A stretch of 64,000 nucleotides of DNA from Spinactinospora alkalitolerans (GCF_013408795.1 NZ_JACCCC010000001.1:372001-436000), one strand, 5' to 3'. Positions 23,279-32,878 are shown, numbered from the stretch's first letter. Program-made: numbers and translations. Notes: generated by a model not told the origin, from the sequence alone.

Positions 23279-24114
23279 GCGGTCGTCGTGAAGCCGGCGT
23301 CGCCGAGGACCTGGGCGCCCTCCCCGGACCGGACCAGCTCCACCCACTCCGCGGCCGGTCCGGGCTGCGGCGCCTCGCGCAGAACGGCGATCGGGTAGTC
23401 GTTGACCGCCGACTCGGCCTCGGGGAACCCGATGCCCTCGACCGCGTCGCCGGCGGCGATCACGTCGGTCCGGTAGACCAGCGCGGCGTCGACCTCCCCG
23501 AGCTCCACCTTGGTCAGCGCGGCCTTCACGTCGTCCTCGTAGGTCGCCGGGGTGATCTCGACGCCGCCGGCGGCGTCCATCACCTTCCGGGCCGCGGCGC
23601 CGCACGGCACCTCCTCGGCGCACAGTGCGACCGTGGCGCCGTCGGCCCCGAGGTCGGCCAGCCCGGTCACCCCGGCCGGGTTGTCCGCGGGCACCGCGAT
23701 CTCCAGCGTGTTGCGGGCGAACACCTCGGGCTCGCCGTCGACCCCGCCGGCCTCGACGACGAGGTCCATCGTGGCCGGATCGGCGGACGCGTAGACGTCG
23801 GCCGGGGCGCCCTGGTTGATCTGCGCGGCGAGATCGGAGCTGCCGGCGAAGCCGAACTCGACGGCGACGCCGGGGTGCTCGCGTTCGAACCGCTCGCCCA
23901 GCTCCTCGAACGCCTCGGTCAGCGAGGCGGCGGCGAACACGGTCAGCGTCTGCTCGGCCGCCTGCCCGCCTGCGTCGACCTGTCCGCATGCCGCGACCGC
24001 CGGCAGCAGCAGCACGGCCAGGAGGGCGGCCGGACGGCTCCTCCGGCCCCTCCCCGGCGCGCCGCCGAGGCCGCGCCGCCCGGACCGGGGGCGAAGAGCG
24101 AAGGCATCAGGCAT
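23275..24114 (-). CDS. modA: Molybdate-binding lipoprotein
   Basis: This 279-residue substrate-binding protein has a basic N-terminus, hydrophobic core and lipobox AVAACG with Cys43. The mature domain shows the ModA oxyanion-binding pattern: LTVFAAASLTEAFEELGERF, VEFGFAGSSDLAAQINQGAP, ADVYASADPATMD and LVYRTDVIAAGDAVEGI. The 5' end overlaps the upstream HTH-TOBE gene by eight bases. It captures molybdate outside the membrane for ModBC. Confidence 0.94.
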   Translation of the reverse strand: MPDAFALRPRSGRRGLGGAPGRGRRSRPAALLAVLLLPAVAACGQVDAGGQAAEQTLTVFAAASLTEAFEELGERFEREHPGVAVEFGFAGSSDLAAQINQGAPADVYASADPATMDLVVEAGGVDGEPEVFARNTLEIAVPADNPAGVTGLADLGADGATVALCAEEVPCGAAARKVMDAAGGVEITPATYEDDVKAALTKVELGEVDAALVYRTDVIAAGDAVEGIGFPEAESAVNDYPIAVLREAPQPGPAAEWVELVRSGEGAQVLGDAGFTTTA

Positions 24115-24517
24115 GGCGGGTCTCCGGTCTCGGGTCGCCCTCGACGATGACGTTGGTCGACTTCACGATCGCGGTCGCCGGGGACCCCGCCTCCAGGCCC
24201 ATTTCGTCGGCGGCCTCCCTGCTCATCAGCGAGACCACCCGGTGCGGTCCGGCCTGCATCTCCACCTGCGCCATCACCCCGTCCCTGGTCACCCCGGTGA
24301 CCAGCCCGCGGAACCGGTTGCGGGCGGAGGAGAAGGCCAGCCCCGGATCCTCGTGCGCGCCCGCGCGCATGAACGCGGCGAGCTCCGCGCCGTCGACGAG
24401 GCGGTGCCCGTGTTCGTCCCGCACGGCGGCCAGCCGTCCGGAGTCCACCCAGCGGCGCACCGTGTCGCCGCTCACCCCGATGAGCCCGGCGACCTCGCTG
24501 ATCCGAAAGTTCGACAC
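24107..24517 (-). CDS. HTH-TOBE molybdate-responsive regulator/molbindin
   Basis: This 136-residue protein has an N-terminal excisionase/MerR-like HTH (FRISEVAGLIGVSGDTVRRW, with VDSGRLAAVRDEHGHRLVDG). A single TOBE/MOP domain follows (NRFRGLVTGVTRDGVMAQVE to ATAIVKSTNVIVEGD). This two-domain arrangement is common at the head of actinobacterial mod operons. It probably senses molybdate and controls the operon; a storage role is the alternative. It is first in the operon, overlapping modA. Confidence 0.88.
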   Translation of the reverse strand: MSNFRISEVAGLIGVSGDTVRRWVDSGRLAAVRDEHGHRLVDGAELAAFMRAGAHEDPGLAFSSARNRFRGLVTGVTRDGVMAQVEMQAGPHRVVSLMSREAADEMGLEAGSPATAIVKSTNVIVEGDPRPETRHA

Positions 24518-24706
24518 GCTCAGAACCTATCCCTTGCATCTGCGGATTGAAAAGGGGGATATGCCTCGCAAATGCGAACACGGGGAAACGGTCCGGAGTC
24601 CGGGGCCGGGGTAGTGCTGACACCACCCCGATCCGGTGTGCTGCCGCCATGGCCGGGCACGGCGCGGAAACCTAACGTGGAGAAGGATCAGCGGAGGAGC
24701 GCGAAC

Positions 24707-26053
24707 ATGCAGAGCACCCCGGCCGTCATGGTCGCGACCGAGGCGGCGGCCGCACGGCCGTGGCGCGAGCGGTCGGTATCGGTGCTGCACCTGCTCACCT
24801 CGCTGGTGCTGTCGCTGCTCTACCTGGTTCCGGTCCTGCTGCTGACCTCCATCGTCAACGGGGTCTCCTGGACGCTGGTGTTGATGCTGCAGGAGAGGGC
24901 CGTCCTCCTGGACACGCTCGTGACCGTCCTCTCGGTCGCCATATTGCTGCCGCTCACCACCCTGCTGGCCCGGTTGGCCTGCCGGATCCAGCGCAGCCGG
25001 CTGGAGGGCGTCTTCGGCATCGTCGAGGCCGGAGTCCCTCCGTCCGCGCCCGAGGGCGGCCGAACGGTCCGGACGGCGCGCCACCTCTTCGGGCGGGACG
25101 CCTGGGGCGCGGTGTTCTACAGCACCGCCGCCGGATTCAGCAGCCTGTTCACCGGGGGCCTGGTCCTCGTCCTGATCGGGGTCGGCGGCGCGGCGCTCGG
25201 CGTCCTCATCGGGGCCGGGGCCACCCTGGTCAACGGCACATTCGCCACCCTGGTCACCGACACGAACGTGCTTCAGCCGCTGCTGCTGCTGGTCGTCTTC
25301 GGACCGGCGGCCGCTGTCGCCGGGTTCTGGGCGGCCCCGCTGCTGGTGCGCGCCGACGTGGCGCTCGCCCAGCGGCTGCTGTTCGACTCGCCCCGGGTGC
25401 AGGCGCACCGCCGCATCATCGAACTGCACGACAGCCGGCTGCGGATGGTCGACGCCGCCGAGGCCGAGCGCCGCCGGATCGAGCGAGACCTGCACGACGG
25501 GGCCCAGCAGCGGCTGCTGGCCGTGACCATGACGCTGACCCGGGCGCGGTCGAAGTTCGACCGCGACCCAGAGCAGGCCCGCACGCTGCTGGAGGAGGCC
25601 CAGGCCGAGTCCAAGGCGGTGATGGCCGAGCTGCGCGAGGTCGCGCGCGGCCTGCACCCGCGCGTCCTCACCGACCACGGCCTGGAGGCGGCCCTCCCTG
25701 TGGCCGCCGGCCGGTGCCCGCTGCCGGTGCGGGTCGAGGTGGAACTGGCCGAGCGCCCCTCCTCCCGGGCCGAGGGCGTCGCCTACTACGTCGCCTGCGA
25801 GGCGCTCACCAACGTCACCAAGCACGCCGGGGCCGAGACCGCCACGGTGCGCGCCGAGCGCATCGGGCGGCGCCGCGGCGACCTGCTGCGGCTCACCGTC
25901 ACCGACGACGGCAAGGGCGGGGCCGAACCCGACGCCGGGACCGGACTGTACGGCCTGTGGGACCGGATCAACGCGGTCGACGGCACGCTCACCCTGCACA
26001 GCCCATCGGGTGAGGGCACCGTCCTCACCGCCGACATCCCCTGGAGGGCCTGA
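24707..26053 (+). CDS. NarL-type sensor histidine kinase
   Basis: This 448-residue kinase has an N-terminal membrane region of about four helices (residues 25-210). HisKA_3 dimerisation follows with phosphoacceptor His263 in ERRRIERDLHDGAQQRL, then a HATPase_c domain (EALTNVTKHAG, DDGKGG, GTGLYGLWDRINAVDG). GGAGGAG supports ATG 24707. The stop is two bases before the response regulator gene. It probably senses membrane or envelope stress; the signal is unknown. Confidence 0.93.
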   Translation: MQSTPAVMVATEAAAARPWRERSVSVLHLLTSLVLSLLYLVPVLLLTSIVNGVSWTLVLMLQERAVLLDTLVTVLSVAILLPLTTLLARLACRIQRSRLEGVFGIVEAGVPPSAPEGGRTVRTARHLFGRDAWGAVFYSTAAGFSSLFTGGLVLVLIGVGGAALGVLIGAGATLVNGTFATLVTDTNVLQPLLLLVVFGPAAAVAGFWAAPLLVRADVALAQRLLFDSPRVQAHRRIIELHDSRLRMVDAAEAERRRIERDLHDGAQQRLLAVTMTLTRARSKFDRDPEQARTLLEEAQAESKAVMAELREVARGLHPRVLTDHGLEAALPVAAGRCPLPVRVEVELAERPSSRAEGVAYYVACEALTNVTKHAGAETATVRAERIGRRRGDLLRLTVTDDGKGGAEPDAGTGLYGLWDRINAVDGTLTLHSPSGEGTVLTADIPWRA

Positions 26054-26055
26054 CC

Positions 26056-26724
26056 ATGCGCGTCATCATCGCGGAGGACTCGGTGCTGCTGCGCAGCGGC
26101 ATGGCCAAACTCCTGCAGGACGAGGGCATCGAGATCGTCGCCCAGGTCGGCGACGCCGACGGCCTGCTCGAGGCGATCGCCGAGCACGGCGACGTGGACC
26201 TGTGCCTGGTCGACATCCGGATGCCGCCCACCTACTCGGAGGAGGGGATGCACGCGGCGATCCGGATCCGCCGCGAGCACCCCGGCGTCGCGGTCCTGCT
26301 GCTGTCCCAGCACGTCGTCGGCCGCTACGCCGCCGAGCTGCTGGGCGGCGGCTCCAGCAAGGTCGGCTACCTGCTCAAGGACCGGGTCGCCGACATCGAC
26401 GAGTTCCTGGTGACCCTGCGCCGCATCGCCGACGGCGGCGCGGCGATCGACCCGGAGGTGGTGGCGCAGTTGCTGAGCGGAAGCCGCGACAGCGCGCTCG
26501 ACCGGCTCAGCCCGCGCGAGAGCGAGGTGCTGGCGGCCATGGCCGAGGGGCTGAACAACGCCGGCATCGCGGCACGGCTGTTCGTCACCGAGCGCGCCGT
26601 CGAAAAGCACATCCGGGCGATCTTCACAAAGCTCGACCTGGGCCACGACGACCACGACCACCGGCGGGTGCTGGCGGTCCTGCAGTACCTGCGCAGCAGT
26701 GTCCCGCACGGGGCGACCCCCTGA
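26056..26724 (+). CDS. NarL/LuxR-family response regulator
   Basis: This 222-residue regulator has an N-terminal receiver with phosphoacceptor Asp53 in LCLVDIRMPP and the conserved Lys in GYLLKDRVADIDEF. A C-terminal LuxR HTH follows (LSPRESEVLAAMAEGLNNAG, then IAARLFVTERAVEKHIRAIFTKL). It is coupled to the kinase by a 2-bp gap. The DUF4097 gene 55 bp downstream is a likely co-transcribed or target gene. Confidence 0.94.
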   Translation: MRVIIAEDSVLLRSGMAKLLQDEGIEIVAQVGDADGLLEAIAEHGDVDLCLVDIRMPPTYSEEGMHAAIRIRREHPGVAVLLLSQHVVGRYAAELLGGGSSKVGYLLKDRVADIDEFLVTLRRIADGGAAIDPEVVAQLLSGSRDSALDRLSPRESEVLAAMAEGLNNAGIAARLFVTERAVEKHIRAIFTKLDLGHDDHDHRRVLAVLQYLRSSVPHGATP

Positions 26725-26779
26725 CCGACCGCACGGCCGGGGGCGCCTCCCCCGCCGATCCCCGGAGAGGAACGACGAC

Positions 26780-27703
26780 ATGACATTCACCGGCAGGGGC
26801 CTCTACGCCTCTTCGAGCAAGGTCCCGCGCAAGCGCCGCTTCGGCTGGCTGTTCATCGGCGCGCTCGTCGCCGTGCTGGCGCTGGGCTACGGCATGTTCA
26901 GTGTGCTGGGCGGGCTCCCGACCGCCCAGGGCGAGCGCAGCGACGAGTACGAGAGGCCCGCCCGGGTCGTCGTCGAGAACGGCACGGCGGGGGACGTCAA
27001 CGTCCACGGCGTCGACGGCGGCGAGGTCAGGGTCGAGCGCGAGCTGCACGGCTCGCTGATCACCGACCCCTCCGAGGCGATCAGGGGGAACGGGGAGGCG
27101 CTGCGGGTCGAGGCCGAGTGCGAGGGCGCGTTCCTCTTCTTCGGCAACTGCGCCGTCGACTACGAGATCGGCGTTCCGGAGGGCACCGAGGTCGCCGTCA
27201 GGACCTCGACCGGTGACATCGAGGTCTCCTCGGTGCGGGGCGACGTGGCGGCGGCCAGCCTCACCGGCGACATCGCGCTCGACAACGTCGAGGGGAACCT
27301 GGACCTGGACGGCCAGACCGGGGACATCAGCGCCCACGGATCCGGCGACAGGGCCGAGGCCAGGACGACCACCGGCGAGATCAACCTGGAGGACTTCGCC
27401 GCCACCGAGGTCGACGCCGAGTCCACCACCGGATCGGTCAACCTGGAGGGCGGTTTCAGCGAGGCCGCCGTCAGGACCACCACGGGCGAGATCCACATCG
27501 AGACCGCCGACGCGTTCGAGCGGATCACCGCCGACAGCACCACGGGCCAGATCGGCATCCGGGTCCCTGAGAACGAGGAGTACCACGTCACCGGCGACTC
27601 CACGACGGGTGAGCGCGACATCGACGTCCCGACGGACTCCGGCGCCGCCACCCGCATCGACGCGACCACGACCACCGGCGCGGTCAACATCCGGCCGGAC
27701 TAG
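26780..27703 (+). CDS. DUF4097 membrane-anchored beta-helix protein
   Basis: This 307-residue protein has a cytoplasmic basic N-terminus and one membrane helix (GWLFIGALVAVLALGYGMF). An extracellular repeat domain of about 230 residues follows, built on TTGEI/TGDIxxxxV turns (TSTGDIEVSS, TTTGEINLED, STTGSVNLEG, TTTGEIHIET, STTGQIGIRV). This is the DUF4097 putative adhesin fold. GGAGAGGA supports the start. It lies third after a kinase/regulator pair, a frequent arrangement suggesting it takes part in or is controlled by that signalling path. Confidence 0.88.
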   Translation: MTFTGRGLYASSSKVPRKRRFGWLFIGALVAVLALGYGMFSVLGGLPTAQGERSDEYERPARVVVENGTAGDVNVHGVDGGEVRVERELHGSLITDPSEAIRGNGEALRVEAECEGAFLFFGNCAVDYEIGVPEGTEVAVRTSTGDIEVSSVRGDVAAASLTGDIALDNVEGNLDLDGQTGDISAHGSGDRAEARTTTGEINLEDFAATEVDAESTTGSVNLEGGFSEAAVRTTTGEIHIETADAFERITADSTTGQIGIRVPENEEYHVTGDSTTGERDIDVPTDSGAATRIDATTTTGAVNIRPD

Positions 27704-27872
27704 ATGTACTGACCGTGGAGGTTGGAGGGCTGTGGCCGCAGTCCTCCCGTTCACCACCGCACGGCCCGGTGGGGCCTGGAAACAGTCCCCGTCCTCCCCC
27801 CATCAGTGATCCAGGCGCCGTCCGGGGAGATCGGCGACGCGCTCGACGGCCGGGGGCGCAGAAGAGCCAGAT

Positions 27873-27891
27873 TTAGGTTAGGCTAACCTCG
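27873..27891 (+). promoter_or_regulatory. Iron box (IdeR/DmdR operator)
   Basis: TTAGGTTAGGCTAACCTCG matches the 19-bp actinobacterial iron-box consensus at 17 of 19 positions. It lies about 80 bp upstream of a siderophore-binding lipoprotein gene, so this gene should be repressed when iron is plentiful. Confidence 0.88.
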
Positions 27892-27971
27892 TCTTTGGGG
27901 CTTTTGTCTCCTTGGATCTCTTTGCCTTTTTTGTGGGCATATCTGGCTACCGTGGATTGGACCCGAACCCG

Positions 27972-29009
27972 ATGTCTGTGCTCCGCCAGGAACCCGCGGC
28001 CGCGGACCGCGCCCGCCGAACCTCCGTGGCCCGGCCACATCTCCTCCTCGCCCTCGTAGCGGCCGGCCTGCTGGCCGTCCCGGCCTGCGCGACCGGCGGC
28101 GACCCCGGTGCCGCCTCGGCCGACGGCGGCGCCACGCGCGCGGTGCGGACCGACAAAGGGGAGGTGGAGATCCCCGCCGAGCCGCGGCGCGTCCTGTCCC
28201 TGAACGCGAGCCTCACCGGTGACCTGCTGTCCCTGGGGGCGCCCGTGGCCGCCACGTCCACCGGCATGAGCGGGGGCGTGCGCTACGACGCCGACGGCTT
28301 CCCGGTCCACTGGAGGGGCGCCGCCCAGGAGGCCGGGGTGGAGATCCTCTCCGACTCGGCGGAGATCTCCCTGGAGGCGGTCGCGGCGGCCGACCCCGAC
28401 CTGATCGTCGCCGGCGGCGTCGGCCGGCCGATGGCTGCGGCCGAGGAGCTCCACGACCGGCTCGGCGAGATCGCGCCGACGGTGTTCCTCGACTCCTCCG
28501 ACAACGACTGGCAGGAGCAGCTCACCGCGCTCGGCGGGGTCCTCGGTGCCGAGGACCGCGCGGAGGAGCTGATCGACGGCTACGAGGAGCGCGTCACCGA
28601 GGTCACCGCCGCCGCGACCCTGCCGGAGCAGCCGACCAGCGTCGCCCTGGACGCCGAGACCGTCCAGACCCTGCACGACGGCGCCCCCGGCGTGCGGCTG
28701 CTCACCGACTTCGGGTTCGAACCGGCCCCGCTGCCCGAGGACGCCGTCCCGGACGCGCCCACCAAGGACTGGATCGAGGTCAGCGAGGAGGAGATCTCCG
28801 AGGTGTTCACCGGCGAGTCCCTGCTCCTCTACGAGGGGCGGGCCACGACTCCGCTCTCCGAACTGGCGGCCGACTCCCTGTGGAGCAGACTGCCCTCCTT
28901 CGAGAACGGCAGGGCCCACGGCATCCCGGTCGAGGCGCGCCGCCCCGACTACCTGGCCGCCATGTACACGGCCGACTGGGTGGAGGAGGAGTTCGGCCCG
29001 CGGCCCTGA
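27972..29009 (+). CDS. Iron-siderophore ABC transporter substrate-binding lipoprotein
   Basis: This 345-residue type-III (FhuD/FepB-like) binding protein has a signal sequence LLLALVAAGLLAVPAC with a lipobox Cys. The mature protein has two Rossmann-like lobes (RVLSLNASLTGDLLSLGAPV, AAADPDLIVAGG, IAPTVFLDSS) joined by a long helix. ATG 27972 is preferred to the upstream TTG at 27912 because it gives a compact signal peptide. An iron box lies upstream. No permease genes follow; the ABC operon at 54446-57526, also iron-box controlled, is a candidate partner. Confidence 0.9.
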   Translation: MSVLRQEPAAADRARRTSVARPHLLLALVAAGLLAVPACATGGDPGAASADGGATRAVRTDKGEVEIPAEPRRVLSLNASLTGDLLSLGAPVAATSTGMSGGVRYDADGFPVHWRGAAQEAGVEILSDSAEISLEAVAAADPDLIVAGGVGRPMAAAEELHDRLGEIAPTVFLDSSDNDWQEQLTALGGVLGAEDRAEELIDGYEERVTEVTAAATLPEQPTSVALDAETVQTLHDGAPGVRLLTDFGFEPAPLPEDAVPDAPTKDWIEVSEEEISEVFTGESLLLYEGRATTPLSELAADSLWSRLPSFENGRAHGIPVEARRPDYLAAMYTADWVEEEFGPRP

Positions 29010-29097
29010 GGTCGCGGACCGGCGCCGGATGCCCGCTTCGCCCGCATGGCCTACAGTTCGTTAGCGCGTGCCGGAACCGAGGAAGAGAAGCGAGGCC

Positions 29098-29808
29098 ATG
29101 GAAGCAACATCGTTCGCGGAGGTCTGGCAGGACGTCTTCCTCACCCAGCCGGCCCCGCCGCAGTGGCTGATCATCGCCACCGGCGTGGTCGCGCTCGTGG
29201 CGGTGCTCGTGCGCGGGCCCTGGCGGATCGCCCGCAACGTGGTGACGATCGCGCACGAGGGCGGGCACGCCCTGATCGCGATGCTCAGCGGGCGCCAGCT
29301 CACCGGCATCAGACTGCACTCCGACACCTCCGGCGTCACCGTCTCGCGCGGGCGGCCGGAGGGCATCGGCATGATCTTCACGGTCGCCGCCGGCTACATC
29401 ACGCCGTCGCTGGTCGGCCTGGCCGGGATCCTGCTGCTGCTCGGCGACCGCATCACCGCGCTGCTGTGGATCAGCATCCTGCTGCTGGCCGCGATGCTGC
29501 TGCTCATCCGCAACGTCTACGGCGTCGTCTCGGTGGTCGGCACCGGCGCACTGGTCTTCCTGGTCTCCTGGTTCACCCCGGCCGAGGTCCAGGCGGTGTT
29601 CGCCTACGCGTTCACCTGGTTCATGCTCTTCGCCGGAGTGCGGCCGGTGTTCGAACTCCAGGCCCAGCGCTCCCGGCAGCCCTCGCCGCACTCCGACGCC
29701 GACCAGCTCGACCGGCTCACGGGCGTCCCCGGCACCGCCTGGGTGTTCTTCTTCGGTCTGGTGAACCTCGCCGTGCTGGCGCTGGGCGTGTGGCTGCTGA
29801 TGTTCTAG
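29098..29808 (+). CDS. M50-family-like membrane metallopeptidase
   Basis: This 236-residue polytopic protein has about six membrane helices. The zinc-binding HExxH motif HEGGH (His53, Glu54, His57) sits at the start of a helix after ARNVVTIA. The second ligand region typical of site-2 proteases (NxxPxxxLDGG) is not obvious, so this is the M50B-like subgroup of unclear activity. ATG 29098 replaces an earlier in-frame start with no ribosome site. It is convergent with the STAS gene. Confidence 0.82.
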   Translation: MEATSFAEVWQDVFLTQPAPPQWLIIATGVVALVAVLVRGPWRIARNVVTIAHEGGHALIAMLSGRQLTGIRLHSDTSGVTVSRGRPEGIGMIFTVAAGYITPSLVGLAGILLLLGDRITALLWISILLLAAMLLLIRNVYGVVSVVGTGALVFLVSWFTPAEVQAVFAYAFTWFMLFAGVRPVFELQAQRSRQPSPHSDADQLDRLTGVPGTAWVFFFGLVNLAVLALGVWLLMF

Positions 29809-29868
29809 GGGCCGACGGGGTGTGAGACCCGGCGCCGCCGCTGACTGCCCTCCCGCGTGGGGCCCGGC

Positions 29869-30234
29869 TCAGCGCTGCCTGGAGGTCTCCACCGGAGCGG
29901 CCAGCGCCGACTCCACGGTCGGGTACACGGGGATACGGGTGTCGATGGCCGTGACGTGCAGGATCTGCGTCACGCGCTCGGAGGCGGCCGCGATGAAGAC
30001 GCGGCTGTCGTGCTCCTTGCCGGCCTTGTGGCACTGGATGAGCACCCGCAGGCCGCTGGAGTCGATGAACGACAGCCGGGTGCAGTCCAGGACGACGCGC
30101 CCGTGCTGCTCGGCGCTCATGGCGTCGAGCACGGCCCGGTGGAACTCGTCCTCGGTGGCGATGTCGATCTCTCCGTCGAGCACGATAACGGTGCCGTCGT
30201 CGTGGTTGCGGATGGTGATCTGCAGCGCGGGCAT
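29869..30234 (-). CDS. STAS-domain anti-sigma factor antagonist
   Basis: This 121-residue STAS protein has N-terminal strands LQITIRNHDDGTVIVLDGEI and the phosphoacceptor loop LDCTRLSFIDSSGLRVLIQ, where the second Ser of IDSSG is the usual target. It is closer to canonical SpoIIAA/RsbV than the protein at 38-400. ATG 30234 fits the domain start. Upstream is an inverted repeat TGACAA-N7-TTGTCA. No kinase or sigma gene is adjacent. Confidence 0.9.
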   Translation of the reverse strand: MPALQITIRNHDDGTVIVLDGEIDIATEDEFHRAVLDAMSAEQHGRVVLDCTRLSFIDSSGLRVLIQCHKAGKEHDSRVFIAAASERVTQILHVTAIDTRIPVYPTVESALAAPVETSRQR

Positions 30235-30395
30235 GCTCGCTCCGGGGTGATACGCCGATGCCGTTGCCCGGCCGGATGGCACTACGGCCCGGCCGCTCCC
30301 TCGTCCGGGATGGCCGACACGACCGCGGGTCAACGTGGTGGCGGGCGCGCCGCTGTGGCAGAACCGCTGCCTCATATGTGTGCTACCCCTCATGC

Positions 30396-30414
30396 TGACA
30401 ATGAGGACTTGTCA
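30396..30414. promoter_or_regulatory. Inverted repeat upstream of the second STAS gene
   Basis: TGACAA (30396-30401) and TTGTCA (30409-30414) form a symmetric 6-bp inverted repeat with a 7-bp spacer. They lie in the otherwise featureless 30235-30580 gap, which also has a small stem GGCTTGT/ACAAGCC at 30512-30530. Confidence 0.45.
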
Positions 30415-30580
30415 GACACATGCAAAAGGTCACCGTCTCGTGCCGGGGGGCTTCGACTGTGACTCGGGCGGTCGGACCGACAATTGAATCCGGCCCAAAG
30501 GCCCGGTGAACGGCTTGTATGCGACAAGCCTGCGCCCACTCGTTTCTAAGACGCTTAAAACAAGCATCCGTCCCCGGACA

Positions 30581-32878
30581 CTACCACATGCCGGTTGGCC
30601 GTTTCGTTACTTCGGTGGCGGGAGCCGCGCTTCGGGGTTTATGTCGAGAATGCGAATTCGGGCCCTCCCGCCGCAGCACCCACGTGCACGCCGCCAGCGT
30701 GAGCGGCACGGCCACGGTGAGCGCCAGCGCGGGGATGGCGATTCCGGAGTCGTTGACGGCGAATCCGGTCAGCGCCGTGACCAGTGAACCGGTGAGTCCG
30801 GCGCGCAGCGTCGGCGCGTATTCGTAGACCCGTTGCAGCACGCCCATGCGCCAGTTGGTGGGATTGTTCAACACGGCGAACAGGAACAGCAGCGCGCAGG
30901 CCGACAACAGGGTCAACTGCCAATTGCCCAGGGAGCCCAGCATCGCGCCCAGCTTGCGCGACACCACCGTCCAGGCCTCCCCGTTGACCACCTGGCCGGC
31001 GAACAGCCCGAGGTGGCTGCGCTCGTTGGGCGGGCGCAGGTAGTCCAGGTAGGCCAGGGCGCTGATCACGGCGACCGCGACCCCGGCGACCGCGAGCAGC
31101 CGGAACGGCGTCACCCGCCGCCCGGCGATCATCAGCACGGTCACCGCCAGGCCCGGGATGAGCGCGACCACCCCGCCGAAGTCGGTGCCCAGGTTCGGCC
31201 AGCCGATGACGAACAGCGTCGCGACGCCGATCACCAGGGCCGACGCCACCGCCCAGGTGCGGAGCCCCCTCGCCAGGAGAACGTGGGCGATGCCGGCCAC
31301 GGTCATCAGCATGCCGGTCGCGAACGTCGCGAACGCGATGTTGCCGAGGCCGTAGAAACGGCCGGCCACGATCGGGGTGTAGCCGGTGGGCGAGTTCATC
31401 TGCAGGTTCGCGCCGGTGCACATGTCGATGAACAGCACCGCCGTGGTGACGCCCGCCACCACCGTGCTCGGTCCGAGGATGCCGCGGCGCCACGGCCCGG
31501 CCATCGCGGCCCCTACGACCAGCGCGTCGGCCAGCAGCACGCTGCTCAGCAGCGCGAGCTGCGGAGTCTCGGCGGACCACCACGGGATCAGGTTCGAAAG
31601 GTAGCTCGACACCGGGAACGCCGCCCCGGCGAGCGCCACGACACGGGTCACGGACAGCACGAGATCGCGCTTCTTGCGGTCCCGGTCCCCGTAGCGCTTC
31701 AACGTGTAGGCGGCAGCGGCGTAGATGAGCAGCTGCAGCGCGACCAGGCCGCTGAAGAAGCCCGCCATGAGCGACTCCACGACCTTCGCGGCCGTGTTGA
31801 ACTCCACGAGCCCCGTGACGGCCTCGTCGAAGTCGGCCGGTGCGGGCACCTCCATCCATGCGCGGCCCACCAGACCCGGCGGATTGTCCACGCTCAGGGC
31901 GTGCAGCAGCGTGGTGGTGATGTCGGTCAGCGTCACCAGGCCGGCGCGCCGGGTGGACTCCGAGGCCAGGTAGCCGCCGTCGAAGTCCTCCCCGTCGGGA
32001 CCGACGCCGTGCAGCAGCGCGGCGTTGAGGTTGGAGGCTCCGGCCTCCACCGAGACCCCGGCCACCATCAGGACGGAGCCGGGCGGCAGGGAGTCCAGCA
32101 CCGTGCCGAGCTGGGCGTCGACGGCGGAGAGCCGCTCCACCCGGTCGGCGTCCTGGATCGGGTCGGGTTCGGGCTCCTCCTGCTCCTCGACGGCGTCCTC
32201 GTCGATCTCGGCGTCGGGGTTCTTCGGCGGGTCCAGGTACAGGTCGGCGAGGTCGTCGAGGCCGATGACGGCGAGCTCGGCCTCGTCCCAGTACTCGGGC
32301 CGCAGCCCGTCCACGCCGCTCAGGTACCGGTCGACCCGGCCGTCGCCGTCGGCCGCGGCCAGCGCCGCGCCCGGCCCGACGGCAAGGGTGGAGCCGCCGG
32401 CGGCGTGCACCGCGTCGCCGAGCAGCCCGACGCGCGCGGCGAACCTGGAGGCCGCGTTGTACTCGATGTGCTCGCTGTAGTCCGGCACGACCGCGCCGTC
32501 GCCGTCGCGCTCGGGCAGCCGCGGCAGTTCGCAGATGGAGTACGTCTGGCGCTCGCTGGCGGCGCGCTGGCCCGCGGAGACGCTCAGCCAGCCGTCGACG
32601 GGGCAGGTGCGGGAGGTGACCGTGCGGATCGACATGTTGCCGATGGCGCTCTCCTGGGCCAGCGCCCACAGGTTCGGCATGGTCTCGGCGTCGATCTCCT
32701 CCCACATGAGACCGGGCACGCCCACGAGCACGACGGGCCCCGCGGGCCGATCCGGAGCGGGGGCGCCGACCGCGGCGGCGGGCCCGGCCGGGACCGGGGG
32801 GAGCAGGGTCAGGGGGAGGAGGACGAGCAGGACGGCGAGCACGATCGCGACGCGCGACTGCCCGCTCCGATGCGCCAC
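30581..32878 (-). CDS. Alkaline-phosphatase-like polytopic membrane protein
   Basis: This 765-residue protein has an N-terminal signal or anchor helix, then an extracytoplasmic domain of about 320 residues that looks like a degenerate alkaline-phosphatase/phosphodiesterase fold. It contains VVLVGVPGLMWEEIDAETMP, TCPVDGWLSVSAGQRA, and PGSVLMVAGVSVEAG. About ten membrane helices follow (residues 390-740). An acidic insert (EIDEDAVEEQEEPEPDP) lies near residue 235. Similar proteins occur across actinobacteria without a named function. GTG 32878 is seven bases after GAGGGGGG; TTG 32884 is the alternative. A cell-envelope polymer role is plausible. Confidence 0.82.
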   Translation of the reverse strand: MAHRSGQSRVAIVLAVLLVLLPLTLLPPVPAGPAAAVGAPAPDRPAGPVVLVGVPGLMWEEIDAETMPNLWALAQESAIGNMSIRTVTSRTCPVDGWLSVSAGQRAASERQTYSICELPRLPERDGDGAVVPDYSEHIEYNAASRFAARVGLLGDAVHAAGGSTLAVGPGAALAAADGDGRVDRYLSGVDGLRPEYWDEAELAVIGLDDLADLYLDPPKNPDAEIDEDAVEEQEEPEPDPIQDADRVERLSAVDAQLGTVLDSLPPGSVLMVAGVSVEAGASNLNAALLHGVGPDGEDFDGGYLASESTRRAGLVTLTDITTTLLHALSVDNPPGLVGRAWMEVPAPADFDEAVTGLVEFNTAAKVVESLMAGFFSGLVALQLLIYAAAAYTLKRYGDRDRKKRDLVLSVTRVVALAGAAFPVSSYLSNLIPWWSAETPQLALLSSVLLADALVVGAAMAGPWRRGILGPSTVVAGVTTAVLFIDMCTGANLQMNSPTGYTPIVAGRFYGLGNIAFATFATGMLMTVAGIAHVLLARGLRTWAVASALVIGVATLFVIGWPNLGTDFGGVVALIPGLAVTVLMIAGRRVTPFRLLAVAGVAVAVISALAYLDYLRPPNERSHLGLFAGQVVNGEAWTVVSRKLGAMLGSLGNWQLTLLSACALLFLFAVLNNPTNWRMGVLQRVYEYAPTLRAGLTGSLVTALTGFAVNDSGIAIPALALTVAVPLTLAACTWVLRREGPNSHSRHKPRSAAPATEVTKRPTGMW

